A DNA stretch of 64,000 nt, taken from Alkalithermobacter thermoalcaliphilus JW-YL-7 = DSM 7308. Its GTDB lineage: Bacteria > Bacillota > Clostridia > Peptostreptococcales > Peptostreptococcaceae. The DNA is taken from contig LSFY01000001.1 in assembly GCA_001584565.1 (NCBI GenBank), forward strand, positions 1,682,421-1,746,420. The letters run 5' to 3'. The notes beneath the pieces are model-generated. The model saw nothing but the letters and a program-made list of their open reading frames with translations. It ran no database searches and had not been told where the DNA came from. This document shows positions 22,717 through 31,419 of the stretch, piece by piece (within the stretch, counting starts at the first letter, position 1; each line of letters opens with the position of its first letter). The position numbers and the translations under genes are program-made.

Positions 22717-22732
22717 ATAATATATTTATTAT
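22717..22732. promoter_or_regulatory. Possible Fur/PerR-family operator before ferritin
   Basis: ATAATATATTTATTAT is an inverted repeat (ATAATA/TATTAT) just before the Shine-Dalgarno of the ferritin gene. It loosely resembles PerR boxes (TTATAAT-n-ATTATAA), but in AT-rich DNA this may be chance. Confidence 0.25.
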
Positions 22733-22745
22733 AAGGAGGAATTTT

Positions 22746-23255
22746 ATGGCAACTGAGAAAATGATCAAAGCTTTGAATAATCAACTATTTAGAGAATTTC
22801 AATCTGAATACATCTATATATCTATGGAAGCATATTTTGCATCACAAAATCTAGATGGATTTGCTAACTTTTTCAACGTTCAGGCTCAAGAAGAAAGAGC
22901 TCATGCATACAAAATATTCAACTATATACACAGAATAGGCGGAAAAGTAGAGCTTCAGTCTATACCTCAACCTAAAATTGATTTTGAAAGTCCTAAAGAA
23001 GTTATACAGCTTGCACTAGAGCATGAAAAGTTTATAACAAAATCTATTCACGATATACTTGCACTTGCTATTGAAGAAAAAGATTATACAACTAGTGCTT
23101 TCCTTCAGTGGTATATAAATGAACAAGCTGAAGAAGAAGAAAGTATGGAAAAAATATTAAATAAAATAAAACTTTTAAAAGAAGATCCTGCTGGAATTTT
23201 AATGCTAGATTCTGAACTTGCAAAAAGGGTATTCGTTCCAATTCCAACAGAATAA
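22746..23255 (+). CDS. ftnA: Ferritin
   Basis: The 169-residue four-helix bundle iron-storage protein retains the ferroxidase-centre residues (E in NQLFREFQSEYIY, ExxH in QAQEERAHAYK, and E in LALEHE) and the QWYINEQAEEE helix. It oxidises Fe2+ and stores it as a mineral in a 24-mer shell. ATG follows AAGGAGGAATTTT. Monocistronic. Confidence 0.96.
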   Translation: MATEKMIKALNNQLFREFQSEYIYISMEAYFASQNLDGFANFFNVQAQEERAHAYKIFNYIHRIGGKVELQSIPQPKIDFESPKEVIQLALEHEKFITKSIHDILALAIEEKDYTTSAFLQWYINEQAEEEESMEKILNKIKLLKEDPAGILMLDSELAKRVFVPIPTE

Positions 23256-23261
23256 TTTTTC

Positions 23262-23290
23262 AAAAAAGCTATGGTACCATAGCTTTTTTT
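23262..23290 (+). terminator. Terminator after the ferritin gene
   Basis: AAAAAAGCTATGG/CCATAGCTTTTTTT with a minimal loop; a perfect stem. Confidence 0.9.
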
Positions 23291-23363
23291 ATTTTGTTTA
23301 TAATCACCAATTATATAAGGGGTGTATAAGATATATTGAGGAATAAATAAAGGAGGTACAGTG

Positions 23364-23528
23364 ATGAACTATAAATCTATGAATATGAATACTCAAAAAA
23401 AACTAGCTAGAGCATATGTTCATGCTCAACCTTATATAGGAATGATTTCTCTTGATGAAGCTCTAAAAAGAGGAAGTGTTTTTCCAAACTTATATCAACC
23501 TTATAAAAAGAAAAAACTCAAAAAATAA
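23364..23528 (+). CDS. cotJA: Spore coat associated protein CotJA
   Basis: The 54-residue protein begins MNYKSMNMNTQKKLARAYVH and then reads AQPYIGMISLDEALKRGSVF and PNLYQPY. LARAYV, the leader-like LDEAL, and FPNLYxPY are the CotJA family marks. AAGGAGGTACAGTG precedes the ATG. It is the first gene of cotJABC and so belongs to the mother-cell sporulation programme; relatives depend on sigma-E. It is easily missed because of its size. Confidence 0.93.
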   Translation: MNYKSMNMNTQKKLARAYVHAQPYIGMISLDEALKRGSVFPNLYQPYKKKKLKK

Positions 23529-23543
23529 TAGGAGGATTAAGAT

Positions 23544-23792
23544 ATGAAAAAAGAAGATTTATTAAGAAAAATTCAAGAAGTCGAATTTGCAGCAGTAGAT
23601 CTTAACTTATATTTAGATATGTATCCAGATAATCAAATGGCTCTTAGAGATTACAATTGTCTTGTACAAGAACTTATGAATCTTAAAAGATTATATGAGA
23701 TGAACTATGGACCTTTTAGTAATTTCGGAACTTCTTTTAATCAATATCCTTTCTCTTGGGTAAATGAACCTTGGCCATGGGAAACTGAATAA
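23544..23792 (+). CDS. cotJB: Spore coat protein CotJB
   Basis: The 82-residue protein has the CotJB core: LLRKIQEVEFAAVDLNLYLD, NLYLDMYPDN and the C-terminal YGPFSNFGTSFNQYPFSWVN...PWPWE. CotJB is needed to place CotJC in the inner coat. GGAGGATTAAGAT precedes ATG, 15 bases after cotJA. Confidence 0.95.
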   Translation: MKKEDLLRKIQEVEFAAVDLNLYLDMYPDNQMALRDYNCLVQELMNLKRLYEMNYGPFSNFGTSFNQYPFSWVNEPWPWETE

Positions 23793-23804
23793 GGAGGTAA
23801 ATTT

Positions 23805-24377
23805 ATGTGGATTTACGAAAAGAAACTTCAATATCCTGTTAAAATAAAAAATAAGGATTTAAAAATGGCAAAATATATAATCACACAATTTGGAGGACCA
23901 GACGGAGAACTAGGAGCTGCTATAAGATACTTAAGCCAAAGATATACAATGCCTACAAGAAAATCAGCTGCCCTTCTTACTGATATAGGTACTGAAGAAC
24001 TTGCTCATCTTGAGATGATAAATGTAATGTTTTACCAACTAATAAAAGATGCAACTCCTCAAGAACTTGAAAAAGCTGGTCTTGGAGGTCAATATGTTCA
24101 ACACGGATATGCAGTCTATCCTCAAGATGCTAATGGAATTCCTTGGACAGCAGCTTACCTTCAATCAACTTCTGACCCTATAACTGACCTACACGAAGAT
24201 ATGGCTGCTGAACAAAAAGCTAGAGCAACTTATGAAAACCTAATTAATCTAACTGACGATGTAGACTTAATAGATGCTCTTAGGTTCTTAAGACAAAGAG
24301 AAGTTATCCATTATCAAAGATTCGGAGAAGCTTTAAGAGATGCATATGAATATTTAGATAGCAAAAAAATTTATTAA
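23805..24377 (+). CDS. cotJC: Spore coat manganese catalase CotJC
   Basis: The 190-residue dimanganese catalase family member is packaged in the spore coat. Metal ligands lie in the helices TDIGTEELAHLEMI (E..H) and AEQKARATYENLI with REVIHYQRFGEAL. It disproportionates hydrogen peroxide in relatives. AAGGAGGTAAATTT precedes ATG, 12 bases after cotJB. Last gene of the operon. Confidence 0.95.
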   Translation: MWIYEKKLQYPVKIKNKDLKMAKYIITQFGGPDGELGAAIRYLSQRYTMPTRKSAALLTDIGTEELAHLEMINVMFYQLIKDATPQELEKAGLGGQYVQHGYAVYPQDANGIPWTAAYLQSTSDPITDLHEDMAAEQKARATYENLINLTDDVDLIDALRFLRQREVIHYQRFGEALRDAYEYLDSKKIY

Positions 24378-24380
24378 CAC

Positions 24381-24406
24381 AAAGCATAGGGTTTCCTATG
24401 CTTTTG
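24381..24406 (+). terminator. Terminator of cotJABC
   Basis: AAAGCATAGG/CCTATGCTTT around GTTT, followed by TGTTTTG. Confidence 0.85.
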
Positions 24407-24484
24407 TTTTGCTTTTTATAGACACAAAACTTTTATATGTGTTATGATAACATAAACAAATATTTTGAAAAGGAGATTTTATCT

Positions 24485-25231
24485 ATGGAAAACATTGTTT
24501 TAGCTAAAGTTGGAAACAAGCAAATCACAAAAGATGACTTTGAATTTTTTAAAAAAGGTCTTAATCCTCAAGTTTTAATGCAATTTAACTCTGAAGAAGG
24601 ACAAAAAAGACTACTTCAAGAGCTAGTTAATCAGGAGCTTTTCTATTTAGATGCTATCGATAACAAATTAAATGAAGATCCTGAATACATAAAAGAAATA
24701 GAAAGAATAAAAGCAGGCTTTTTAAAACAATATGCTATAAACAAAGTAGTTATGAATGTAACTGTAACTAATGAAGAATTAAAAACATATTATGAGGAAA
24801 ATAAAGACTTATTTAAATCTGAAGAAATGGCTAAAGCAAGTCATATACTTGTAGATACTCAAGAAAAAGCTAATGAAATAATAGATGAAATAAATAGCGG
24901 GCTTTCTTTTGAAGAAGCTGCAACAAAATATTCTAATTGTCCTTCAAGTGCTCAAGGAGGAGATCTTGGTATATTCCCAAGAGGAAGAATGGTTCCTGAG
25001 TTTGAAGAAGCTGTATTTAGCATGAATATAGGTCAAATAAGCCATCCTGTAAAAACTCAATTTGGATATCACATAATAAAGCTTTCTGATAAAAAAGAAG
25101 CTGGTTATAAAACATTTGATGAAGTTAAAAATCAAATATCTCAACAATTAATAGCTCAAAAGCAAGAAAAAGCATATTTAGATAAAATAAATGAATTAAA
25201 AGGAAAATATGAAATAGTTGTAAACGAATAA
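24485..25231 (+). CDS. Cytosolic parvulin-type peptidyl-prolyl isomerase
   Basis: The 248-residue protein has a SurA/PrsA-like N-terminal helical region (residues 1-105) and a rotamase domain with KASHILVDTQEKA, YSNCPSSAQGGDLGIFPRGR and PVKTQFGYHIIKL. No signal peptide or lipobox is present, unlike PrsA, so it acts inside the cell. ATG at 24485 is chosen because AAAAGGAGATTTT lies before it; the frame extends 48 bases upstream without a site. Peptide-bond isomerisation at prolines during folding is the likely role. Confidence 0.9.
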   Translation: MENIVLAKVGNKQITKDDFEFFKKGLNPQVLMQFNSEEGQKRLLQELVNQELFYLDAIDNKLNEDPEYIKEIERIKAGFLKQYAINKVVMNVTVTNEELKTYYEENKDLFKSEEMAKASHILVDTQEKANEIIDEINSGLSFEEAATKYSNCPSSAQGGDLGIFPRGRMVPEFEEAVFSMNIGQISHPVKTQFGYHIIKLSDKKEAGYKTFDEVKNQISQQLIAQKQEKAYLDKINELKGKYEIVVNE

Positions 25232-25258
25232 AAGATGTGCATTTTGCACATCTTTTTT
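25231..25258. terminator. Bidirectional terminator between the parvulin and cold-shock genes
   Basis: AAAGATGTGCA/TGCACATCTTT with a three-base loop; TTTTTT on one side and an A-run on the other. Confidence 0.88.
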
Positions 25259-25463
25259 AATATATCTTTCTTACATTAGCTGCTTGAGGACCTTTAACTC
25301 CATTTACTACATCAAAGAAAACATTTTGACCCTCTTCTAAATCTTTCTTCTCTCCTTTTTCTTTTATAGCAGATACATGAACAAATATGTCTTCCCCTTC
25401 ATCTGATGTTATAAATCCAAAACCTTTTTCTGGGTTAAACCATTTAACTACTCCTGTTCTCAT
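25257..25463 (-). CDS. csp: Cold-shock domain protein
   Basis: The 68-residue OB-fold nucleic-acid-binding protein has both RNA-binding motifs: [12 protein letters not shown] (RNP1, KGFGFI) and DIFVHVSAI (RNP2, VHVSAI). It probably acts as an RNA chaperone. GGAGGTTATGT precedes ATG. The 70 bases upstream to 25534 are AT-rich, with no further feature seen. Confidence 0.96.
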   Translation of the reverse strand: MRTGVVKWFNPEKGFGFITSDEGEDIFVHVSAIKEKGEKKDLEEGQNVFFDVVNGVKGPQAANVRKIY

Positions 25464-25534
25464 ACATAACCTCCAAAATAACTATTTTACTTTTATTATT
25501 TGCTTTATTTTATCTTTTATATATTCCACATATT

Positions 25535-26620
25535 TCATATTTCACTTTTTTGAGTTTTCTTGTTTTTTATCATAGATATTATTAATAATATTATTGGTAT
25601 TATTATCTGAAATGGCATCGCATAATAAGGATGTAGTTTTGCTGCTGTAGCTACAAGCTGTGGATAACTATCATAAAGCCATGCAGATAAAGATATTACA
25701 AATAAAGATATAGGCAAAACTAAAACTTTATATTCTTTTAAATTAAAAATTTGTGCAATACCTGTTATTGCTGCATACATACAAAGTATAGTAGCTCCTC
25801 CTCCACCAAACAGCAAGTTCACAGATACTATAGGATCAAGTACTACAGAAGGGATTAAACTAGCACTTGTATGTGGTGGAAACACATGTATATTAAGTAT
25901 ATCTGAACCTAAAGCAAAAATATCTCTAAGTATTATAGCTAGTAAAACTAAGCTTACTAGAAAAATTCCTGAATATGTAGCCTTAAATACTTCTTTGTCT
26001 TTATTAATACTTGGAAATATCATGAGAAATACAACTGCTTCTCCAAATGGAAATGTTACAGTTGAAAAAGATGCTTTTAAAACAGGCATTATTCCTCCTT
26101 CTAAAAAAGGTAGGACATTTTTTACATTATATTCTGATATCAAAAGAAACATAGTTAATACAACTAATGATATAAGTATAGGAACAAATATACCTGCTGC
26201 CCTTGCTATAACTTCTATTCCTTTTCTAATCCCATAAGCTAATACAAGAACATATAATATACTTATAAATGTAGCTGGAGTTTCTGGATAATTTGTTACG
26301 ACCATATATTCAGAAGATGTTCTAGTTATTAGTGCAGCTAAATGAAGAAAGTACCATACATAAAATAATCCTATTATACTTCCTATTATGCTTCCGAAAT
26401 GCTCTTTTAATATTTGTATAAGATTTTTAGAAGGATTTAATTTATAAATATATAAGTATATAGTTATTAAAATTGTTCCTATAACTGCTGCAATAATAAA
26501 TGCTAACCACATATCTTGCTTTACATTTCTTGATGGCATTACAATAGAGTAATCAGAAAATAAAAATGCTATAACTAAAAACATAAGCTGTGAAGCTGAT
26601 ATTTTATTATCTTTTATCAC
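25535..26620 (-). CDS. gerAB: Germinant receptor B subunit (GerAB-type endospore permease)
   Basis: The 361-residue APC-superfamily membrane protein with ten hydrophobic segments forms the germinant-binding subunit of GerA receptors in the spore inner membrane. It begins KDNKISASQLMFLVIAFLFS, typical of the Spore_permease family. Its ATG overlaps the end of the D gene by four bases (ATGA type), so translation is coupled. It is the last gene in the order A-C-D-B. No clear terminator follows within the 70 bases before csp. Confidence 0.93.
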   Translation of the reverse strand: MIKDNKISASQLMFLVIAFLFSDYSIVMPSRNVKQDMWLAFIIAAVIGTILITIYLYIYKLNPSKNLIQILKEHFGSIIGSIIGLFYVWYFLHLAALITRTSSEYMVVTNYPETPATFISILYVLVLAYGIRKGIEVIARAAGIFVPILISLVVLTMFLLISEYNVKNVLPFLEGGIMPVLKASFSTVTFPFGEAVVFLMIFPSINKDKEVFKATYSGIFLVSLVLLAIILRDIFALGSDILNIHVFPPHTSASLIPSVVLDPIVSVNLLFGGGGATILCMYAAITGIAQIFNLKEYKVLVLPISLFVISLSAWLYDSYPQLVATAAKLHPYYAMPFQIIIPIILLIISMIKNKKTQKSEI

Positions 26621-26835
26621 TTTATCCCTCCTACTATACTTTCGACTATCTTTGTTATAAATACAGCGGGGCTAGGAGGTGCTTTATCTATTATTTGTAA
26701 TAAACTTGTTGTAAATGCTATTATTATTAAAAGTGAATATATAATTATAATTTTAGGCTTATCATCTGATCTTAATAATTCTAATAAATCTATAAAAATA
26801 GCTATAATAAAGCCTGCTATCAAACCTAATACCAT
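26617..26835 (-). CDS. Small two-helix membrane protein of the germinant receptor operon (D subunit)
   Basis: 72 residues: hydrophobic helix VLGLIAGFIIAIFIDLLELL, a charged turn RSDDKPK, and a second helix IIIIYSLLIIIAFTTSLLQI. Small two-helix proteins encoded within some Bacillus ger operons have been named D subunits and modulate germination. Size, topology and position between C and B fit. ATG follows GGAGGGGAATATGGT-like purines; it lies nine bases after gerAC and overlaps gerAB. Confidence 0.75.
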   Translation of the reverse strand: MVLGLIAGFIIAIFIDLLELLRSDDKPKIIIIYSLLIIIAFTTSLLQIIDKAPPSPAVFITKIVESIVGGIK

Positions 26836-26844
26836 ATTCCCCTC

Positions 26845-28005
26845 CTACATAGATCTTATAGTCTGCCCTATAAGTCCTGTTCTTCTTACATTAACCTTTA
26901 CATTTATATCTGTTTCAACATGCGAAAACTCCTCTTCCCAATAATCTATATATTCTTTTGCAATATCAGGATATTTTCTTCTAAGCGTCTTATAAAAACC
27001 TACTACATCACTTTGATACTCTTTTTGAATTTTACTTAACATCTCCCTTATTTGATCTTTTATAACTCTTTGAGCTTCTATTTCTAACATCTTTATAGCT
27101 TGTTCACTTGTTAAGTCTCCTCTTCCGTGTTGCTCTGCTAAATTCACATCCATTTTTATATCTATTATAAATTTGTAGCTATCTCCTTTTAATTCTACAT
27201 CTTTATTAGTCTTTGCTCTTATAATTTCAAGTGCTACTTTATGTCTTTCTTGAAGAGGATTTTTCATTTGTATTATACCGCTTCCTATATCGTCTTTTAC
27301 AAATAAAAGAGATCTTGTTTCTATTTCATTTAAATATCCATATAACTTATCTTCCTTAAATACTGCTGCACCCCCTATTTTCATATGTTCTATAAATTTA
27401 GCTTCTTCAACTTGAGGCTGTATAACACCTATTGAAGGACTGTTTTCAGGATAATTTAATTCTTTTATAATCTCACCTAAATTCATAGCTTTTATTTTTC
27501 CAACGTATTTATAGTTTTCTATTATATCTTTTATATATAATGCTGGGATGCTTTCAAACATACTCTTTGCGTGAAGAACATCCTTTGCAGAAATTCCCTT
27601 ACTTATAAGAACATAACTTTTCAGTCCTGGCTCGTGATCTCTTGCAAAAAAGTCTAAATATTGTTGTATACCGTCTTTAGCTATCTTTTCGCTTATAATT
27701 ATTATTTGATTGTGCCCATAGTATGGTTTTTCATTTATACTTAAAAGTGCATTTCTTACAGCTTCAAATATAGTTTCACCTTTTGAAGAAACTACTTTAA
27801 CTGCATTTTGAACAGTAGGCTGATCTGGCTGAAGTAAATTAGGTCTAGCTAATTGAATAGTAGCTTCTATTAATTCATCTTCTGCCTTATCTAGTCCTAC
27901 TGCTACAACTATTGCTTTTTCCTTTAGAGGATGGTTATTCCAACAACCTGTCAAGCCTATTGACATAGATATAATTGTTATTACAGTTAATATTTTTTTT
28001 ATCAT
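26845..28005 (-). CDS. gerAC: Germinant receptor C subunit lipoprotein (GerAC type)
   Basis: The 386-residue lipoprotein has signal peptide MIKKILTVITIISMSIGLTGC with lipobox LTGC, so the mature protein starts CWNNHPLKEKAIVVAVGLDK, the standard GerAC opening. The Spore_GerAC domain fills residues 200-370. It associates with the A and B subunits at the spore inner membrane. One base separates it from gerAA. Confidence 0.95.
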   Translation of the reverse strand: MIKKILTVITIISMSIGLTGCWNNHPLKEKAIVVAVGLDKAEDELIEATIQLARPNLLQPDQPTVQNAVKVVSSKGETIFEAVRNALLSINEKPYYGHNQIIIISEKIAKDGIQQYLDFFARDHEPGLKSYVLISKGISAKDVLHAKSMFESIPALYIKDIIENYKYVGKIKAMNLGEIIKELNYPENSPSIGVIQPQVEEAKFIEHMKIGGAAVFKEDKLYGYLNEIETRSLLFVKDDIGSGIIQMKNPLQERHKVALEIIRAKTNKDVELKGDSYKFIIDIKMDVNLAEQHGRGDLTSEQAIKMLEIEAQRVIKDQIREMLSKIQKEYQSDVVGFYKTLRRKYPDIAKEYIDYWEEEFSHVETDINVKVNVRRTGLIGQTIRSM

Positions 28006-28006
28006 A

Positions 28007-29539
28007 TCAATCCTCTTTCTTTCTTATATTTGTATTCATTCTAAACTTATTTTTCTTACTAAATATATTTGGTCTTGTTAGCATCATCCAAATAGGCACC
28101 CTTATAAGTCCATCTTTCATATCTATAATATTTAAAGGAGAGTACGGATATAAATATGGAACTCCAAATGATCTTAAAGAACACAAATGCAAAATAACTA
28201 ACATAAATGTTAAAAATATACCTAAAAGACCTAATATATTTGCAGATACTAAAAATACTAACCTAAGAATTGCTACAACATCATTCATAGAAGGAACTAT
28301 AAAACTTGATATAGCAGTTAGTGAAACTATAATTACCATAGAACTACTAACAAATCCTGCATTAACTGCAGACTCACCTATAACTAAAGCCCCTACAATG
28401 CTAACAGCTTGTCCTACAGGTCTTGGCATTCTTATTCCTGCTTCTCTTAATATTTCAAACACTATCATCATAATAAAAGATTCAACAAATGGAGAAAAAG
28501 GTATACCTTCTGCAGAAGATGCCATTGAAATAATTAGCTCAATAGGTACTATGTTAATATGAAAAGAAGTTACTGCCACATAAACTGCTGGAAGCAAAAT
28601 AGTTATAACTAGTGCTAAAGCCCTTATAAATCTTATATAAGATGAAAAAAAAGGTTTTGAATAATAATCTTCACTTGAATGTATACTTTCTATAAATAAA
28701 TAAGGAACTGTTAAAACAAAAGGACTTCCATCACATATTATAGCAACTCGTCCTTCTAGTAGCTTTGATACAACTTTATCTGGTCTTTCACTATTTCCAA
28801 CTGTAGGAAATAATGAACTTGGACCATCTTCTATATACTGTTCTATATATCCTGAATCTAAAATTGCATCTGTATCTATTTTGCTAAGCCTTCTTTTTAA
28901 AGTGCTTAAAATATCATTATCTACTATCTTGTCTATATAGACTATACATACATCTGTTTTGCTTTCTCTTCCTATTTTCATAACTTCAAATTTTAGATTA
29001 GTACTTTTTATTCTTCTTCTTATGAGTGATATATTTGTTGATAATGTTTCTGTAAATGAGTCTCTAGGACCTCTTACAGATGATTCTGTATCTGGCTGTT
29101 CTACAGCTCTTGCTTCCCATGTTTTTGTATCATACAAAATTGCAACTTTATATCCATCTATATATAAAACTGTATCTCCTGAAAGAATTGCATTTATGGT
29201 TTCTTGAAAAGACTCAGTTTTTTTGAATTGACTTATATTTACTATACTTTCATTTATATTATCTATACAAAATCTCTCAGTTTCTATACACATTAGCCTT
29301 TTTAATATGTTCTCATTTATAATTTGTTTATTTGAAATTCCATCCATAAATGCTATTATAGCTTTTATATTATTAGCTAGTGTTACTTGTCTTAAAACAA
29401 AATCAGCACAATTTTCAAATAAGTCATTTAATATTTCCTGTATCTTTTCTATATCGTTAGGTATATATTCTATAATTTGTTTATCTTTATTAGGACTTTC
29501 GTTGATTTTGTTTAACATTTCTCTTATTTTTCTAATCAA
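28007..29539 (-). CDS. gerAA: Germinant receptor A subunit (GerA/SpoVAF family)
   Basis: 510 residues: an N-terminal soluble domain (about 1-290, with SVRGPRDSFTETLSTNISLIRRRI, the family signature) followed by about five membrane segments (from FIRALALVITILLPAVYVAV). GerA proteins form the oligomeric channel-like subunit that starts ion release on germination. TTG or ATG at the start follows AGGTGATAAG; the ATG at 29539 is accepted. First gene of the operon; a forespore sigma-G promoter is expected but I could not place one. Confidence 0.94.
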   Translation of the reverse strand: MIRKIREMLNKINESPNKDKQIIEYIPNDIEKIQEILNDLFENCADFVLRQVTLANNIKAIIAFMDGISNKQIINENILKRLMCIETERFCIDNINESIVNISQFKKTESFQETINAILSGDTVLYIDGYKVAILYDTKTWEARAVEQPDTESSVRGPRDSFTETLSTNISLIRRRIKSTNLKFEVMKIGRESKTDVCIVYIDKIVDNDILSTLKRRLSKIDTDAILDSGYIEQYIEDGPSSLFPTVGNSERPDKVVSKLLEGRVAIICDGSPFVLTVPYLFIESIHSSEDYYSKPFFSSYIRFIRALALVITILLPAVYVAVTSFHINIVPIELIISMASSAEGIPFSPFVESFIMMIVFEILREAGIRMPRPVGQAVSIVGALVIGESAVNAGFVSSSMVIIVSLTAISSFIVPSMNDVVAILRLVFLVSANILGLLGIFLTFMLVILHLCSLRSFGVPYLYPYSPLNIIDMKDGLIRVPIWMMLTRPNIFSKKNKFRMNTNIRKKED

Positions 29540-29603
29540 CTTATCACCTCTTTTCGAAATAATCTAAACTTTATTGTTGACAACTTTAAAAAAAGATAAA
29601 CAA

Positions 29604-29630
29604 AAAAGCCTTGGGAAAATCCCAAAGCTT
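29604..29630 (-). terminator. Terminator after the EAL gene
   Basis: AAGCCTTGGG/CCCAAAGCTT with a TTTT loop (one G-U pair), U-run on the minus strand. Confidence 0.82.
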
Positions 29631-31216
29631 TATGCAAATGCCTTTTCTTGTAGCCAAATATCCATTTCTTCTTCTGGTATAGGTTTGCTAAAATAATATC
29701 CTTGAGCAAAGTCTGCTCTCATTTTATGTATATTTTCTAGTAATTCTTCGTTTTCTACTCCTTCAACAACTACTCTCATATCAAGGTCATGCGAGAGTGT
29801 TATTATGTGTTCTATTATTTTTTTCTTTTTACTGTTTTTCAATGATTCTTTAGTAAACTTATGATCTATCTTTATATAATCAACAGGCAGTAAGTTTAGA
29901 TAATTTAATGATGAATATCCAGTACCAAAATCATCTATAGAAACCTTTATTCCTTTATTTCTTACATTTTCAAGAAATGCTAAAGCTGTGTTAAAATCAT
30001 TTATTATTGTATTTTCTGTTATTTCTATATGAAAATTATCTAAATTTATATCATACTTATTTAACAAACTTTCTATATGTAAAAGTATTGAGTCGTCCTC
30101 TATATTATTAGATGAAAGGTTTACAGCTATGCTTTTATTTATTCCTGACTTTTTCCATTGTGCTAGTTTTTTGAATACTTCTTCTATAACAAACTTTGTA
30201 AGATCTTGTATTAAAGTTGTATTTTCTATCAATGGAATAAACACCATAGGAGAAATAAATCCTTTCTTTGGGTGCTCCCATCTTATGAGGGCTTCAAATC
30301 CTTCACATTTTAATGTTTTAAGGTTTATTTTAGGCTGATAATATACCTTTAGCTCTTTTCTTTCTAATGCTCTTTGGAAATCCCAAAGCAACTGAAAATT
30401 CTCTTTATGGAAAGTATCCTGAGTATTGTTATATATAACATAGTTTTTTCCTTTTTCTATCGCTTTTTCTGATGCTATTGTAGCTTTTCTAGATATATCT
30501 AGTGCATCTTCTTTTGTTAAACTGTAAGCTATTCCTATATGTGGATGAAACGATATTGGTATATCATCTATAAGAACTGGTTGTTGTAAATTAGATGTTA
30601 TAGTGTTAACTATAAATTCTGTAAAGCTTTTGCTTGTATTTTCAGATAGTATATAAAATCTATTTGTATAAAACCTATATATATCTAAATTTTCAGGTAA
30701 ATTCTTTTTTATTATATTAAAAGCTCTAGTTATAAATTCATCGCTTTTTTCTATTCCAAATGTAAGAGCAACGCTGTTGTGATTATGTAGTGCAACTGAA
30801 AATAAAGTAAATTTTTTATTTTCACTGCTTAGCTGTTTTATTCTATAAGACATAAGATTAAAATTTCTTAAACCAACTTCATTTTCTTTTTCAAAACCTT
30901 TTTTAGAACTATCTATATGATTTGAAAATGTTGAAGATGCTAGTCCAAATAAAGCAAAAGATATATTTACTAAAGGATCTTGAGTATTAATCAATACAAG
31001 AACTATCCCTAATATAGCTCCTAAATACCCATATTTTAAACTTAATACCATAATAGGAATATAAATAAAATGAATATAATCTTTAGATTTTTCTTTAGAA
31101 AAATGTATAATTACAAGTTGAACAACTAACAATAGCCCTATAAATAAGGCTGTCTTTAAAATATTTTTTGAATCTTTTTTCTTAATATTAGACATAAATC
31201 CATTAATGTCTTTCAC
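29630..31216 (-). CDS. Membrane cyclic-di-GMP phosphodiesterase (degenerate GGDEF plus active EAL)
   Basis: 528 residues: four or five N-terminal membrane segments (about 20-110), a GGDEF-like domain whose active site is lost (RFYTNRFYILSE where RxGGDEF is expected), and a complete EAL domain. Catalytic residues are present: FEALIRWEHP, AVNLSSNNI, IEITENT, DDFGTGYSSL, DYIKIDHKF and VVEGVEN. It should hydrolyse c-di-GMP to pGpG, with the dead GGDEF possibly binding GTP as a regulator. GTG at 31216 is supported by AGGGAGG eight bases upstream. Confidence 0.92.
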   Translation of the reverse strand: MKDINGFMSNIKKKDSKNILKTALFIGLLLVVQLVIIHFSKEKSKDYIHFIYIPIMVLSLKYGYLGAILGIVLVLINTQDPLVNISFALFGLASSTFSNHIDSSKKGFEKENEVGLRNFNLMSYRIKQLSSENKKFTLFSVALHNHNSVALTFGIEKSDEFITRAFNIIKKNLPENLDIYRFYTNRFYILSENTSKSFTEFIVNTITSNLQQPVLIDDIPISFHPHIGIAYSLTKEDALDISRKATIASEKAIEKGKNYVIYNNTQDTFHKENFQLLWDFQRALERKELKVYYQPKINLKTLKCEGFEALIRWEHPKKGFISPMVFIPLIENTTLIQDLTKFVIEEVFKKLAQWKKSGINKSIAVNLSSNNIEDDSILLHIESLLNKYDINLDNFHIEITENTIINDFNTALAFLENVRNKGIKVSIDDFGTGYSSLNYLNLLPVDYIKIDHKFTKESLKNSKKKKIIEHIITLSHDLDMRVVVEGVENEELLENIHKMRADFAQGYYFSKPIPEEEMDIWLQEKAFA

Positions 31217-31419
31217 CCTTTACGCCTCCCTAGGTTGTGTCATCGTCTTTAAGTATATTTTACCATTGATCAAGACATATATAAATTACTAAAATACATA
31301 TAGTAAATTATTCATACTTAATCCTTTATAGACCTTAGGTATAAAGTTTCATGAATAGTTTTAAAAGACAAAATGATTAAAAGGTGTTATAATATTTTCT
31401 GATAAGTGAGGTGATATTT

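Noticed and set aside
31217-31419. Possible c-di-GMP riboswitch before the EAL or TtcA-like gene
   Set aside because: No GEMM core with its tetraloop and receptor could be drawn on either strand.
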